Shown piece by piece: positions 44,100 to 53,089 of a stretch of 58,992 bases of DNA. Position numbers and translations under genes: made by a program. The stretch's first letter is position 1, and every line of letters starts with the position of its first letter. This stretch comes from Clostridium sp. (GTDB taxonomy: Bacteria; Bacillota; Clostridia; Clostridiales; Clostridiaceae). Location: assembly GCF_018372875.1 (NCBI RefSeq), contig NZ_JAHAIF010000026.1, positions 1 to 58,992 on the forward strand. The letters run 5' to 3'. A model generated the notes under the pieces. The model had not been told where the DNA came from and did no database searches. It saw only the letters and a list, made by a program, of their open reading frames with translations.

Positions 44100-44855
44100 A
44101 TGCTAAAGGTTAGAAATTTATATTGTGGATATGATGGTAAAGATGTTATAAAAGATTTTAATATAGATATAGCTAGGGGACAAAATATTTCTATAGTTGG
44201 TCCAAATGGGTGTGGAAAAAGTACCTTACTTAAGGCAATAGTTAGTTTAATAGATTATAAAGGAAACATATTTTTAGATGGAAAAGAAGTTAAAAGTATA
44301 AAGAGAAAAGAGCTTGCAAAAAGGGTGGCTCTTATGAGTCAAAGTTCTCAAATATATTTTCCATATACTGTTTATGATACAGTTGCTTTAGGGAGATATG
44401 CTCATATAGATGGAGTATTTGCAAGACTTTCCAAGAGGGATGAGGAGATAATATTAAACTGTCTTAATAATGTAGGGATTTTAGATTTAAAAGATAAACT
44501 TATAAATGAACTATCTGGAGGACAACTTCAAAGAGTTTATCTTGCAAGGGTTTTTGCACAGGAACCTGATATTATTTTACTTGATGAACCTACAAATCAT
44601 TTGGATTTAAAGTGTCAGATAGAAATACTAGAACATATAAACAAATGGACAAAGGAAAATCAAAAAACTGTTATTGGAGTATTACATGATTTAAACCTTG
44701 TTCAAATGTTTAGTGATGATGTGATTATGTTAAGTGAAGGACATATAGTTTCTAAAGGCAAGACAAAGGATGTATTATCAGAAGATAAGCTTAAAGAAGT
44801 TTATGGATTGAATATAAGGAAGTTTATGATAAATGCCTTAGAAAAGTGGAGGTAG
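44100..44855 (+). CDS. btuD: Corrinoid ABC transporter ATPase BtuD
   Basis: A 251-residue ATPase: Walker A GPNGCGKST, Q-loop MSQSSQ, signature LSGGQLQRV, Walker B IILLDEPTNHLDL, and switch His in VLHDLN. AGGTGAT precedes the ATG at 44100, 4 bp after the btuC stop. It powers corrinoid uptake. Confidence 0.94.
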   Translation: MLKVRNLYCGYDGKDVIKDFNIDIARGQNISIVGPNGCGKSTLLKAIVSLIDYKGNIFLDGKEVKSIKRKELAKRVALMSQSSQIYFPYTVYDTVALGRYAHIDGVFARLSKRDEEIILNCLNNVGILDLKDKLINELSGGQLQRVYLARVFAQEPDIILLDEPTNHLDLKCQIEILEHINKWTKENQKTVIGVLHDLNLVQMFSDDVIMLSEGHIVSKGKTKDVLSEDKLKEVYGLNIRKFMINALEKWR

Positions 44856-44861
44856 ATTATA

Positions 44862-45506
44862 ATGAAAAAGTTTGTTATGTCATATAGTTGTGGTAAAGAT
44901 AGTACACTTTCTCTTTATAGAATGATAAAGAGAGGAAATACACCATTAGCGTTATTAGTAACTGTTGATAAAAAAGTATGTAGAAGTTGGTTTCATGGAA
45001 TACCAGAGCATTTATTAAATGAAGTTTCAGCTTCATTAGAAATAGAATTAGATATGATAAAGTGTCAGGGAGAAGAATACAAGGCTGCATTTGAAAAAAC
45101 TTTAAGGAAGTGGAAGGAAAAAGGTGCAGATGCTTGTGTATTTGGAGATATAGATTTAGAAGCGCATAGAACTTGGTGTACTGAAAGATGTGAAGCTGTA
45201 GGGATGGAAGCTATATTTCCATTATGGCTTGAAGATAGAGAAGCCTTAACTTATGAGTTTATAGATAGTGGATTTAAAACTGTTATTAAGAATGTAAGGC
45301 TAAAGGATATGGGACCAGAGTTTTTAGGTGAAGTTTTAACAAAAGAAGTTGTTGAAAGAATAAAGGCAACTGGTTCAGATGCTTGTGGAGAAAATGGAGA
45401 ATATCATACTTTCGTATTTGATGGACCATTATTTAAGAATAAAATTCAATTTGAAACAGGGGAGAATATTCTTACAGAAACTCATGGATTTTTAGATATT
45501 AGATAG
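44862..45506 (+). CDS. Dph6-like PP-loop ATPase in the B12 operon
   Basis: A 214-residue adenine-nucleotide alpha-hydrolase of the diphthine-ammonia-ligase-like family. The PP-loop SYSCGKDS is at residues 7-14 and the family motif GENGEYHTFVFDGPL at 176-190; the segment FGDIDLEAHRTWCTERC is also typical. Diphthamide does not exist in bacteria, so the substrate differs. Its place between btuD and cbiP under a B12 riboswitch points to an ATP-dependent amidation or similar step on an imported corrinoid. That role is inferred. Confidence 0.8.
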   Translation: MKKFVMSYSCGKDSTLSLYRMIKRGNTPLALLVTVDKKVCRSWFHGIPEHLLNEVSASLEIELDMIKCQGEEYKAAFEKTLRKWKEKGADACVFGDIDLEAHRTWCTERCEAVGMEAIFPLWLEDREALTYEFIDSGFKTVIKNVRLKDMGPEFLGEVLTKEVVERIKATGSDACGENGEYHTFVFDGPLFKNKIQFETGENILTETHGFLDIR

Positions 45507-45515
45507 GGTGATAGT

Positions 45516-46970
45516 ATGGAAGCTAAAAGATTAATGTTTTTAGGAACAGCATCTTCTGTAGGTAAGAGTACATTAGCAGCAGCTTTTTGTAGATATTATA
45601 AAAGAAAAGGATATAATGTTGCTCCTTTTAAGGCTTTAAATATTTCTTTAAATTCTTTTGTTACTAAAGAGGGAGATGAAATAGGAAGGGCGCAGGTTGT
45701 TCAGGCAGAAGCTTGTGAAATAGAGCCTAAGGAATATATGAATCCAATTTTAATGAAGCCAAGTGCAAACAATAAAACACAAGTTATTGTTAGAGGCAAA
45801 GTTTACTGTACAATGGATGCCTATAAGTATAAGGACTTAAATAAGTATTTAAAAGGTGTTGCAAAGGAAGCCTTTGATGATATATCTAAGGATTATGATT
45901 TTATAGTTTTAGAGGGGTCTGGAAGCTGCGCAGAAATAAATTTAAGAGAAACTGATATAGCAAATATAGAAATGGCTAAAGTTTCTAATTCGCCTGTAAT
46001 ATTGGTTGCGGATATTGATAGAGGCGGGGTATTTGCTTCAATAGTTGGAACCATAATGCTTTTACCTCCAGAAGAGAGAGCTTTAATTAAAGGTGTAATA
46101 ATTAATAAGTTTAGAGGAAAAAAAGAATTCTTTAAACCTGCAATGAAACAAATTGAAGAACTTATAAATATTCCTGTATTAGGAGTAATGCCTTATTTTG
46201 AATTGAATATTGAGGATGAAGATGGTGTTACAGAGAAAATATCTAATAAAAAAGGAAAAGGTATTGATGTGGTGGTTATAAGATTACCTCATATGTCTAA
46301 CTTTACTGATTTTAATGTTTTAAGGGCAATGAATGGTATTAACATAAGATATATAAATTCTCCAAAAGAGATTGAAAATGCTAAAATGATTATAATTCCC
46401 GGAAGTAAAAATACAATTGAAGATTTAAATTTTATAAAAGAAACTGGATTCCATGAAATTATCCTAGAAAAAGCTAAAAGTGATACTATAATATTTGGAA
46501 TATGTGGTGGATATCAGATATTAGGAAAAGAGATTAAAGATCCTCTAGGGGTAGAGGGAAATCCTAAAGAGGTAAAAGGATTAGGATTATTAGATTTAGT
46601 TACTACTTTTAATGAGAAGAAGAAGACTAGACAGGTTAAAGCAAAGAATAATGAAGGATTAGTTGTTAGTGGTTATGAAATCCATAATGGAGTAAGTGAG
46701 TGTTTAGACAATAAGTCTATATGGATAGAGGGAGACGATGGGGAAGTTTTAGGTATGAAGAGTGGAAATGTATATGGAACATATCTTCATGGAATATTTG
46801 AAGAAGAGGACTTTGCCTATACCTTTATAAATAAATATGTTAGCCAACTTGAATGCAATGAAAAAGTTAGTTATAAAGAATACAAGATGAATGAGTATGA
46901 TAAATTGTGTGATATTTTGGAAGAGAATATAGATATGGACCTTGTTAATTCTATAATTAATGATGAATAG
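45516..46970 (+). CDS. cbiP: Adenosylcobyric acid synthase (glutamine-hydrolysing)
   Basis: A 484-residue CbiP/CobQ. It has an N-terminal dethiobiotin-synthase-like ATPase domain (FLGTASSVGKSTLAAAFCRY, ending with IPVLGVMPY) and a C-terminal glutamine amidotransferase domain with the nucleophile in FGICGGYQILGKEI and the His in GTYLHGIFEE. It amidates the b, d, e and g carboxylates of the corrin ring. Without corrin-ring genes in the window it may finish incomplete corrinoids taken up by BtuFCD. Confidence 0.94.
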   Translation: MEAKRLMFLGTASSVGKSTLAAAFCRYYKRKGYNVAPFKALNISLNSFVTKEGDEIGRAQVVQAEACEIEPKEYMNPILMKPSANNKTQVIVRGKVYCTMDAYKYKDLNKYLKGVAKEAFDDISKDYDFIVLEGSGSCAEINLRETDIANIEMAKVSNSPVILVADIDRGGVFASIVGTIMLLPPEERALIKGVIINKFRGKKEFFKPAMKQIEELINIPVLGVMPYFELNIEDEDGVTEKISNKKGKGIDVVVIRLPHMSNFTDFNVLRAMNGINIRYINSPKEIENAKMIIIPGSKNTIEDLNFIKETGFHEIILEKAKSDTIIFGICGGYQILGKEIKDPLGVEGNPKEVKGLGLLDLVTTFNEKKKTRQVKAKNNEGLVVSGYEIHNGVSECLDNKSIWIEGDDGEVLGMKSGNVYGTYLHGIFEEEDFAYTFINKYVSQLECNEKVSYKEYKMNEYDKLCDILEENIDMDLVNSIINDE

Positions 46971-46978
46971 TTTATTTG

Positions 46979-47007
46979 GGAGCTGCTTAGGCAGTTTCTT
47001 TTTTCTT
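46979..47007 (+). terminator. Intrinsic terminator of the btu-cbiP operon
   Basis: GGAGCTGC / GCAGTTTC (two G-T pairs, TTAG loop), then TTTTTTC. Confidence 0.75.
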
Positions 47008-47075
47008 TATTAAGTCATTTAGAATATTTCTGCATATTATATTTTGAGGAATTTCTATAAAAAAGGATGAAAGAG

Positions 47076-47636
47076 ATGAGTACAAAGAAAAAGTTTGAAG
47101 AAGTATCTATAGAATGTATTTTAAATATTAGTTATGACATTTGGGATAGAAGTATGGAAGAATATAAGAAAACTATGAATGAGTGCAATAATGTAACCTA
47201 TAAAGATGCAATGAAGTATAGATACTATCATTCTAAGCTAACTGGAGATATTGCTTTAAAGTTATATAGGAAGTATATTATTAATAAAGACCATAGGGAT
47301 GAAAGAATATTATACTTATCAGCTCTTACTCATGATATAAAGAAAATAGATAAAAAACATAGTCAAGCAGGTGCTGATTGGATAAGAAATAATATAGGTG
47401 ACTTTTTTGAAATATCAGATGATGACATAGAAAAAGTAGCCTTATTAGTAAGGTATCATAAATCATCAGTAAAAAAGATAGAACACATACAAGATAAAAA
47501 CATATTAGATTTAATCTTAATTCTTCAAGTTGCAGATTCTCTTAGTAAATTTAGAGAAAAATCTGTTTATAAAGAGATAGACCATGATAAATTAAAGAAG
47601 AAACTAATAGAAGTTATTGAAAACTTCAACAAATAG
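47076..47636 (+). CDS. HD-domain protein
   Basis: A 186-residue helical protein with HD-superfamily metal residues: His52 in YRYYHSKLTG, His86-Asp87 in LSALTHDIKKID, and a later His in VRYHKSSVKK, then Asp in LQVADSLSKF. The order H...HD...D fits an HD phosphohydrolase, perhaps acting on nucleotides. The ATG at 47076 is used since AAAGG precedes it. The next gene starts 17 bp on and is probably cotranscribed. Confidence 0.72.
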   Translation: MSTKKKFEEVSIECILNISYDIWDRSMEEYKKTMNECNNVTYKDAMKYRYYHSKLTGDIALKLYRKYIINKDHRDERILYLSALTHDIKKIDKKHSQAGADWIRNNIGDFFEISDDDIEKVALLVRYHKSSVKKIEHIQDKNILDLILILQVADSLSKFREKSVYKEIDHDKLKKKLIEVIENFNK

Positions 47637-47653
47637 GAAGAGAGGTAGGTATT

Positions 47654-48028
47654 ATGGAAAAAGGATTGCTAATTAAAGTATTGGGTAAAGCTGACTCAAT
47701 TAGGCTTGAGGATCAAATTTATAACCTTAGTGATATTACCAATAAAGTTAGATATGGCTTAATGGGAAATATGAGTATATTCGATGATAACTTTATAGCT
47801 AAGACAGTGAAGGAGTTAGAAGGAATAAATGAGGAGATTAAAGAGATAAAAATAAATGTTGAAGATCCTAATAAGATTGGATATACAAATAGCAGAGAAT
47901 ACTTAAAAAAGTATTTGGAGAGTATATCCTATAATATTATAGAGCTTACAAAAAATCTAAATCCTTTTAATGAAAAATTAGTAATTATGCATAATAATCT
48001 ACTTTGTGATTGTGTACTAAAATATTAA
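47654..48028 (+). CDS. Unrecognised protein downstream of the HD gene
   Basis: A 124-residue acidic protein beginning MEKGLLIKVLGKADSIRLED. It has no membrane segment or signal, a predicted helix-rich middle (TVKELEGINEEIKEIKINVE) and a C-terminal CDCVLKY with two close Cys. GAGAGG precedes the ATG. It is in one unit with the HD protein and closed by a terminator. I do not recognise a family. Confidence 0.6.
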   Translation: MEKGLLIKVLGKADSIRLEDQIYNLSDITNKVRYGLMGNMSIFDDNFIAKTVKELEGINEEIKEIKINVEDPNKIGYTNSREYLKKYLESISYNIIELTKNLNPFNEKLVIMHNNLLCDCVLKY

Positions 48029-48030
48029 TA

Positions 48031-48071
48031 AAGAGGGTATTAGCGTTTTAAATTCGTTAATACTCTTTTTT
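48031..48071 (+). terminator. Intrinsic terminator
   Basis: AAGAG-GTATTA-CG pairs with CGTTAATACTCTT through a stem with small imperfections and a central AT loop, then TTTTTT. Confidence 0.75.
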
Positions 48072-48155
48072 GAATGTCTGGAGTAACAGATACTAGCATA
48101 TCATATATGATTTCTGATATCCTAAAATAAATGAGCAATTATGGGGGGATTGAGA

Positions 48156-48773
48156 GTGGAGAATGAGAATTTAAATAATAGAGAAGAGATGAGAGAGGTT
48201 TATCTAAAGGGAAGAAGAGAAGTATTAAAAAATAAGTCCTTTACTTTAATATCAAATAATTGCAACGGATGTTTTATACTTCATGATTTAGGAGTTAAAT
48301 TTAATACTCCAACTGTAAATCTTTATTTTGGTATGGAGGATTTTATTAAGTTTTTAGAAAGGTTAGATTATTATCTTGCATTAGAGTTAGAGGAAGCAGA
48401 ATGGACCAAGTATCCAATAGGAAAATTAGGAGATATAAAGATAAATTTTATGCACTATGAGAATTTCAAGTTAGCAAAAGAAAAGTGGGATGAAAGAAAA
48501 AAGAGAATTGATAAAAATAATTTATACATATTAGCGACAGAAAAAGATGGGTGTACATATGAACTTATAAAAAGATTTGATAAATTACCCTATAAGAATA
48601 AGGTGATGTTAACACATAAGTTATATGATGAAATTAAATCTACATATTATATAAAAGGTTTTGAAAGTAGACATTCTCTTGGATTCATTTTTGAATATAA
48701 GGGAGAAAATGCATATTTAAAGTATTACGATGATTTTGATTATGTGGAGTGGTTTAATAATGGAGTATATTGA
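48156..48773 (+). CDS. DUF1919 family protein
   Basis: A 205-residue protein matching the DUF1919 pattern: FTLISNNCNGCFILHDLGVK, then FNTPTVNLYFGMEDFIKFLE and LDYYLALEL, with a C-terminal CTYELIKRFDKLPYKNKVML. Members occur in capsule/exopolysaccharide loci and resemble glycosyltransferase-like proteins, without proven activity. The GTG at 48156 is taken as start because GGGGGG lies 7 bp before it. It overlaps the next gene by 14 bp. Confidence 0.72.
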   Translation: MENENLNNREEMREVYLKGRREVLKNKSFTLISNNCNGCFILHDLGVKFNTPTVNLYFGMEDFIKFLERLDYYLALELEEAEWTKYPIGKLGDIKINFMHYENFKLAKEKWDERKKRIDKNNLYILATEKDGCTYELIKRFDKLPYKNKVMLTHKLYDEIKSTYYIKGFESRHSLGFIFEYKGENAYLKYYDDFDYVEWFNNGVY

Positions 48774-49374
48774 TTTATCCTATGAAATAGAAAACAATAT
48801 GGCGGTATATCCGGGAGATGAAGAGGTATCTATTGAATTTACTAAAAAATATGATAATGATGGGTATACATATTCTGTTTTAAAATCTGGTATGCATGTA
48901 GGAACCCATATAGATTCTCCAATGCATCTAACAGATAGTAGTAAATATATAAGTGAATATCCCTTAGAGAATTTTATAGGAGAAGGGGTTATTATAGATG
49001 TTAGAGGAAAAGAATTAATAACATTAGAAAAAGAGTATGAAGATTTATTAAATGAAAAGGAAATTGTAATCCTATTTACTGGATATGAGAAATATTATGG
49101 AACTAATGATTATTATGAGAATCATCCTATTATAAGTGAAGAATTAGTGGATTTATTTATAGAAAAGAAAATAAGGATGGTGGGATTTGATATGCCATCT
49201 CCAGATAAATATCCATTTAATATCCATAAAAAATTACTTAATAATAGAATCTTTATTCTTGAAAACTTATGTAATTTAGAAAGGTTAGTTGGGGGAGAGG
49301 ATTTTAAAGTAATTGCATTCCCATTGAAGATAAAGGGGGAGGGAAGTATGGTAAGGGCGGTAGCTATAAAATAA
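48760..49374 (+). CDS. Cyclase family protein (kynurenine-formamidase-like)
   Basis: A 204-residue protein of the cyclase family. It starts YIDLSYEIENNMAVYPGDEE and has the metal-binding HxGTHxDSPxH motif in MHVGTHIDSPMHL (about residues 47-59). The late VGFDMPSPD also fits. These enzymes hydrolyse N-formylkynurenine or related amides and lactones; the substrate here is unknown. The ATG at 48760 lies within the end of the DUF1919 gene. Confidence 0.82.
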   Translation: MEYIDLSYEIENNMAVYPGDEEVSIEFTKKYDNDGYTYSVLKSGMHVGTHIDSPMHLTDSSKYISEYPLENFIGEGVIIDVRGKELITLEKEYEDLLNEKEIVILFTGYEKYYGTNDYYENHPIISEELVDLFIEKKIRMVGFDMPSPDKYPFNIHKKLLNNRIFILENLCNLERLVGGEDFKVIAFPLKIKGEGSMVRAVAIK

Positions 49375-49407
49375 CAATAATAAGTAAAATATATACTATT
49401 ATTTACA

Positions 49408-49436
49408 TTGACATTTATTACTTTTGGTGTTATTCT
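49408..49436 (+). promoter_or_regulatory. pyr operon promoter
   Basis: TTGACA (49408-49413), a 17-bp spacer, and TATTCT (49431-49436) with an extended -10 TG (49428-49429). Start near 49443, giving a leader of about 160 nt. Confidence 0.8.
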
Positions 49437-49449
49437 TAACGAAAAGAAA

Positions 49450-49485
49450 AACCTTTAATTTGGTCCAGCGAGATCAATAAGGAAG
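49450..49485 (+). promoter_or_regulatory. PyrR-type binding stem-loop 1 (attenuator)
   Basis: The stem TTGGTC / GATCAA closes the loop CAGCGA, flanked by CCTTTAATT and AATAAGG that can pair outside it. The layout matches the PyrR RNA-binding loop (TCCAGAGAGGCT type) of Gram-positive pyr leaders. It stands 35 bp before an intrinsic terminator, so UMP-loaded PyrR bound here would favour termination. Confidence 0.7.
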
Positions 49486-49519
49486 TATTATAATTGCCAA
49501 GATTAATTAGGATTATTAT

Positions 49520-49550
49520 GCCTTCCTTATCATTAAGGAAGGCTTTTTAT
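49520..49550 (+). terminator. pyr leader attenuator terminator
   Basis: GCCTTCCTTA / TAAGGAAGGC, a 10-bp perfect stem with a TCAT loop, then TTTTT, inside the leader of the pyr operon. Confidence 0.92.
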
Positions 49551-49561
49551 TATACAAATAA

Positions 49562-49596
49562 ACCTTTAATTTTAACTCAGAGAAGTTAAGAAGGAG
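49562..49596 (+). promoter_or_regulatory. PyrR-type stem-loop 2 overlapping the pyrB ribosome site
   Basis: A second stem TTAACT / AGTTAA (49572-49577 with 49584-49589) closes the loop CAGAGA, again flanked by CCTTTAATT and GAAGG. The outer 3' arm is part of AAGGAG, the pyrB ribosome site. Binding of a protein would hide the site, suggesting translational control in addition to attenuation. Confidence 0.55.
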
Positions 49597-49604
49597 TGAT
49601 AGAC

Positions 49605-50525
49605 ATGATAAACAAACACTTAATTGACCCTATGGATTTATCCCTAGAGGAATTAGACGAAATTTTTGAATTAGCACATCAAATTATCCAAGATCCTAAG
49701 AAATTCTCAAAGGTTTGCGATGGGAAAATCTTAGCAACTCTATTTTATGAGCCTAGTACAAGAACAAGATTTAGTTTTGAAGCAGCTATGATGAGGCTAG
49801 GTGGTAAAATCTTAGGTTTTTCAGAACCAAATTCTACTTCAGCATCTAAAGGAGAAACTCTTGCAGATACAATAAAGATGGTATCAATATATACAGACAT
49901 AATTGCTATGAGACATCCAAAGGAAGGAGCAGCAAGAGTTGCAAGCAAATTCTCAAGTGTTCCAGTTATAAATGCAGGTGATGGAGGGCATCAACATCCA
50001 ACTCAAACTCTTACAGACCTTTTAACAATTGAATTCTTAAAACATGGCTTAAAAGGGCATACAGTAGGTATATGTGGAGATTTAAAGTATGGAAGAACAG
50101 TTCATTCATTAATAAAGGCTATGTCTAGATATGAAGGAACAAAGTTCATATTAATCTCACCAAAGGAACTTAAGATTCCTGATTACATAAGAGATGAATT
50201 TATAAAGAAGAAAAATATTGAGTTTAAAGAAGTAGAGAGATTAGATGATGTAATAGGTGAACTTGATATACTTTATATGACAAGAATTCAAAGAGAAAGG
50301 TTTTTCAATGAAGAAGAGTATTTAAGGCTTAAGGATAGTTATATTCTAGATGTTGAAAAAATGAAGTCTGCAAAAAAAGATATGATAGTAATGCATCCAT
50401 TACCAAGAGTTAATGAAATAGCTATGGAAGTAGACGAAGATGAAAGAGCTGCATACTTTAAACAAGCTGAGTATGGAATGTATGTAAGAATGGCACTTAT
50501 GTGCAAGCTTTTGGGGGTGGCGTAG
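49605..50525 (+). CDS. pyrB: Aspartate carbamoyltransferase catalytic subunit
   Basis: A 306-residue ATCase catalytic chain, second step of UMP synthesis. The carbamoyl-phosphate motif [13 protein letters not shown] is at about residues 47-59. Also present are [14 protein letters not shown] (80s loop with Ser and Lys), the [11 protein letters not shown] segment and the late [10 protein letters not shown] (240s loop). The ATG at 49605 is 8 bp after AAGGAG. pyrI follows directly. Confidence 0.96.
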   Translation: MINKHLIDPMDLSLEELDEIFELAHQIIQDPKKFSKVCDGKILATLFYEPSTRTRFSFEAAMMRLGGKILGFSEPNSTSASKGETLADTIKMVSIYTDIIAMRHPKEGAARVASKFSSVPVINAGDGGHQHPTQTLTDLLTIEFLKHGLKGHTVGICGDLKYGRTVHSLIKAMSRYEGTKFILISPKELKIPDYIRDEFIKKKNIEFKEVERLDDVIGELDILYMTRIQRERFFNEEEYLRLKDSYILDVEKMKSAKKDMIVMHPLPRVNEIAMEVDEDERAAYFKQAEYGMYVRMALMCKLLGVA

Positions 50526-50963
50526 ATGTTGGAAATAACAAGCATTAAAAATGGATTGGTTATAGATCATATTGAAGCTGGAATGGGAGTTAAAATATTT
50601 AACTACCTACATTTAGATAAGACAGATTACAGAGTAGCTTTAATCATAAATGCAGAAAGCAAAAACTTAGGAGAAAAAGATATAATAAAAATAGAAAAGG
50701 ATAATTGTGAAGATATAGATTATACAGTACTAGGACTTTTATCACCAAGTATTACAATAAATGAAGTTAAGAATGAAAGAATTGTAAGAAAGGTAAGGCC
50801 TGAACTTCCAGAGAAGGTTGAAAATATTTTAATCTGTAATAATCCAAGATGCATAACTGTTGATGAAAAATATGTGACACATTCTTTCATATTAATGGAT
50901 AGAGAAAAAGGTACATATAGATGTGAATATTGTGATCATATAACTAAGTTATCAGAAGTTTAA
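50526..50963 (+). CDS. pyrI: Aspartate carbamoyltransferase regulatory subunit
   Basis: A 145-residue regulatory chain with an N-terminal nucleotide-binding domain ([16 protein letters not shown]) and a C-terminal zinc domain with Cys4 (CNNPRC and CEYC). It forms the allosteric PyrB-PyrI holoenzyme inhibited by CTP/UTP. Its ATG directly follows the pyrB stop. Confidence 0.95.
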   Translation: MLEITSIKNGLVIDHIEAGMGVKIFNYLHLDKTDYRVALIINAESKNLGEKDIIKIEKDNCEDIDYTVLGLLSPSITINEVKNERIVRKVRPELPEKVENILICNNPRCITVDEKYVTHSFILMDREKGTYRCEYCDHITKLSEV

Positions 50964-50987
50964 TGTATAGGAAGAGAGGTGTTATAG

Positions 50988-52184
50988 ATGAATATTTTAA
51001 TAAAGAATGCTAAGATTATTGATTGTGTACAAAATTTTATTGGAGATGTTTTAGTTGAAGGTGGCAGAATAAAAGAAGTAGCAAAATCAATCAATAAAGA
51101 AGGTGTAGAAGTAGTTGATGCAAAAGGATTAACTTTAATGCCTACTTTTATTGATACTCATGCACATTTTAGGGAGCCAGGTTTAACTTGGAAAGAAGAT
51201 ATAGAAACAGGTTCAAAAGCAGCAGTTAAGGGTGGTTTTACAGGAGTCTGCTTGATGGCAAATACAAAACCTATATGCTCTTCAAAGGAGGTTCTTGAAG
51301 AGGTAAGAAGAAGGGGAAAAGAAGTTGGACTTGCTGATTTACATCAATGTTTATCTATAACAAAGAATTTTGATGGAAAAACTCTAGAACACTTAGATGA
51401 GTTAAAGAATGATAAGGAAATAAAAGCAATCTCTGATGATGGAGTAGGAGTAGGAAACGGGAAAGTAATGCATGATGCTTTATTAAAAGCTAAGGAATAT
51501 GGTTGGGTCGTTATGTCTCATGCAGAAACATCTGAATTTTCTAGTATGGATATGAGAGTTGCTGAAAATATGATGACTTGGAGAGATGTAGAGTTATGTA
51601 AGCTGACAGGTGGAAGACTTCATATGTGTCATGTTTCTACTAAGGAAGCTATGGAATATATAATAAATGCAAAACTTTTAGGTGCTAATGTAACTTGTGA
51701 AGTTACACCCCATCATATAGCTTTAACTAGAGATGTTAATGATTATAGAGTAAATCCTCCTATAAGAGAAAAAGAGGATGTAGCTTATTTAATAAATGCA
51801 ATAAAGACTGGTATGGTTGACTGCATAGGAACAGATCATGCACCTCATACAGAAGAAGAGAAGAAGAAGGGTTCACCAGGAATGGTAGGATTAGAAACAG
51901 CATTTTCTATATGCTACACTACTTTAGTAAAAGAAAATGGGTTATCACTAAATAAACTTAGTGAAATAATGTCTAAGAATCCGTCGGAAATATTAGGAAT
52001 GAATAAAGGGACACTAGGAATTGGAAGAGATGGAGATTTAGTACTTGTAGATTTAGATAAGAAAGTTAAAATAGATAGTGGGTCATTTGTATCAAAGGGG
52101 CATAATACTCCATTTAATGGGATGGAATATTATGGAGAAGTTCAGATGACAATTAAGGGCGGAAAAATAGTTTATAAAAAATAG
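50988..52184 (+). CDS. pyrC: Dihydroorotase
   Basis: A 398-residue class I dihydroorotase. Metal and catalytic motifs: [17 protein letters not shown] near residue 60, [19 protein letters not shown], and GTDHAPH near residue 280. It closes carbamoyl aspartate to dihydroorotate. AGAGAGG precedes the ATG. Confidence 0.95.
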   Translation: MNILIKNAKIIDCVQNFIGDVLVEGGRIKEVAKSINKEGVEVVDAKGLTLMPTFIDTHAHFREPGLTWKEDIETGSKAAVKGGFTGVCLMANTKPICSSKEVLEEVRRRGKEVGLADLHQCLSITKNFDGKTLEHLDELKNDKEIKAISDDGVGVGNGKVMHDALLKAKEYGWVVMSHAETSEFSSMDMRVAENMMTWRDVELCKLTGGRLHMCHVSTKEAMEYIINAKLLGANVTCEVTPHHIALTRDVNDYRVNPPIREKEDVAYLINAIKTGMVDCIGTDHAPHTEEEKKKGSPGMVGLETAFSICYTTLVKENGLSLNKLSEIMSKNPSEILGMNKGTLGIGRDGDLVLVDLDKKVKIDSGSFVSKGHNTPFNGMEYYGEVQMTIKGGKIVYKK

Positions 52185-52196
52185 GAGGATACTATT

Positions 52197-53066
52197 ATGA
52201 ATATTATGGACAAAATTTATAAAAGAGTTGAAGAAAGAGGAGTTGTCTGTTTAGGATTAGATACAGCATTAGATTATATTCCAGAGTTCTTAAAAGAAGG
52301 TATGAATAATGAGGATGCTATAGTTGAATTTAATAAGAGAATTATAGATGAAACTTTAGATGTTGTTGCTTGTTATAAAGTTCAAATAGCTTATTATGAA
52401 GCTTTAGGATTATCAGGAATGAGAGCATATAGAAGAACTTTAGAGTACTTAAGAGAAAAGGATGCAATAATAATTTCTGACATTAAGAGAGGGGATATAG
52501 CTGCAACTGCAAAGATGTATGCTAAAGGACACTTTGAAGGAGATTTCGAAGCTGATTTTGTTACGTTAAGTCCATACATGGGATTAGATAGTATTGAACC
52601 ATATATGCCATATATTGAAACAGGAAAGAAAGGGATATTCTGTTTAGTAAGGACTTCAAACCCAGGAGCTGCAGATATTGAATTCTTAGATACTGCATCA
52701 GGAGACAAGGTTTATCATGTAGTTGGAGATAAGTTAATGAAAATGGGAAAAGAACTTGAAGCTGAATGTGGATATCACCCACTAGGAGGAGTAATAGGTT
52801 GTACTCATGTAGAAGAAGGAAAAGAGTTAAGAAAGAGATTTAACTCAATGTTCTTCTTAATACCAGGATATGGTGCTCAAGGTGGTAAAGCAGAAGATGT
52901 TGCTATGTATTTAAACAATGGAAATGGTGGAGTTGTAAATTCATCAAGGGGAATACTTTTAGCTTATAAGAAGGATAACAGACCAGAAACTGATTTTGCA
53001 TTAAGTGCTAGAGAAGAAGCTATAAGAATGAGAGATGAAATAAGAGCAGCAGTTAATAATTTATAA
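52197..53066 (+). CDS. pyrF: Orotidine-5'-phosphate decarboxylase (subfamily 2)
   Basis: A 289-residue decarboxylase of the longer type found in Clostridium and Mycobacterium. It has GVVCLGLDTALDYIP, the catalytic IISDIKRGDIAATA (Asp-x-Lys-x-x-D) and FVTLSPYMGLDSIEPY. It performs the last step to UMP. AGGAGG is 8 bp before the ATG. Confidence 0.95.
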   Translation: MNIMDKIYKRVEERGVVCLGLDTALDYIPEFLKEGMNNEDAIVEFNKRIIDETLDVVACYKVQIAYYEALGLSGMRAYRRTLEYLREKDAIIISDIKRGDIAATAKMYAKGHFEGDFEADFVTLSPYMGLDSIEPYMPYIETGKKGIFCLVRTSNPGAADIEFLDTASGDKVYHVVGDKLMKMGKELEAECGYHPLGGVIGCTHVEEGKELRKRFNSMFFLIPGYGAQGGKAEDVAMYLNNGNGGVVNSSRGILLAYKKDNRPETDFALSAREEAIRMRDEIRAAVNNL

Positions 53067-53089
53067 AATATAAATTAGGGGGAGAAGAA

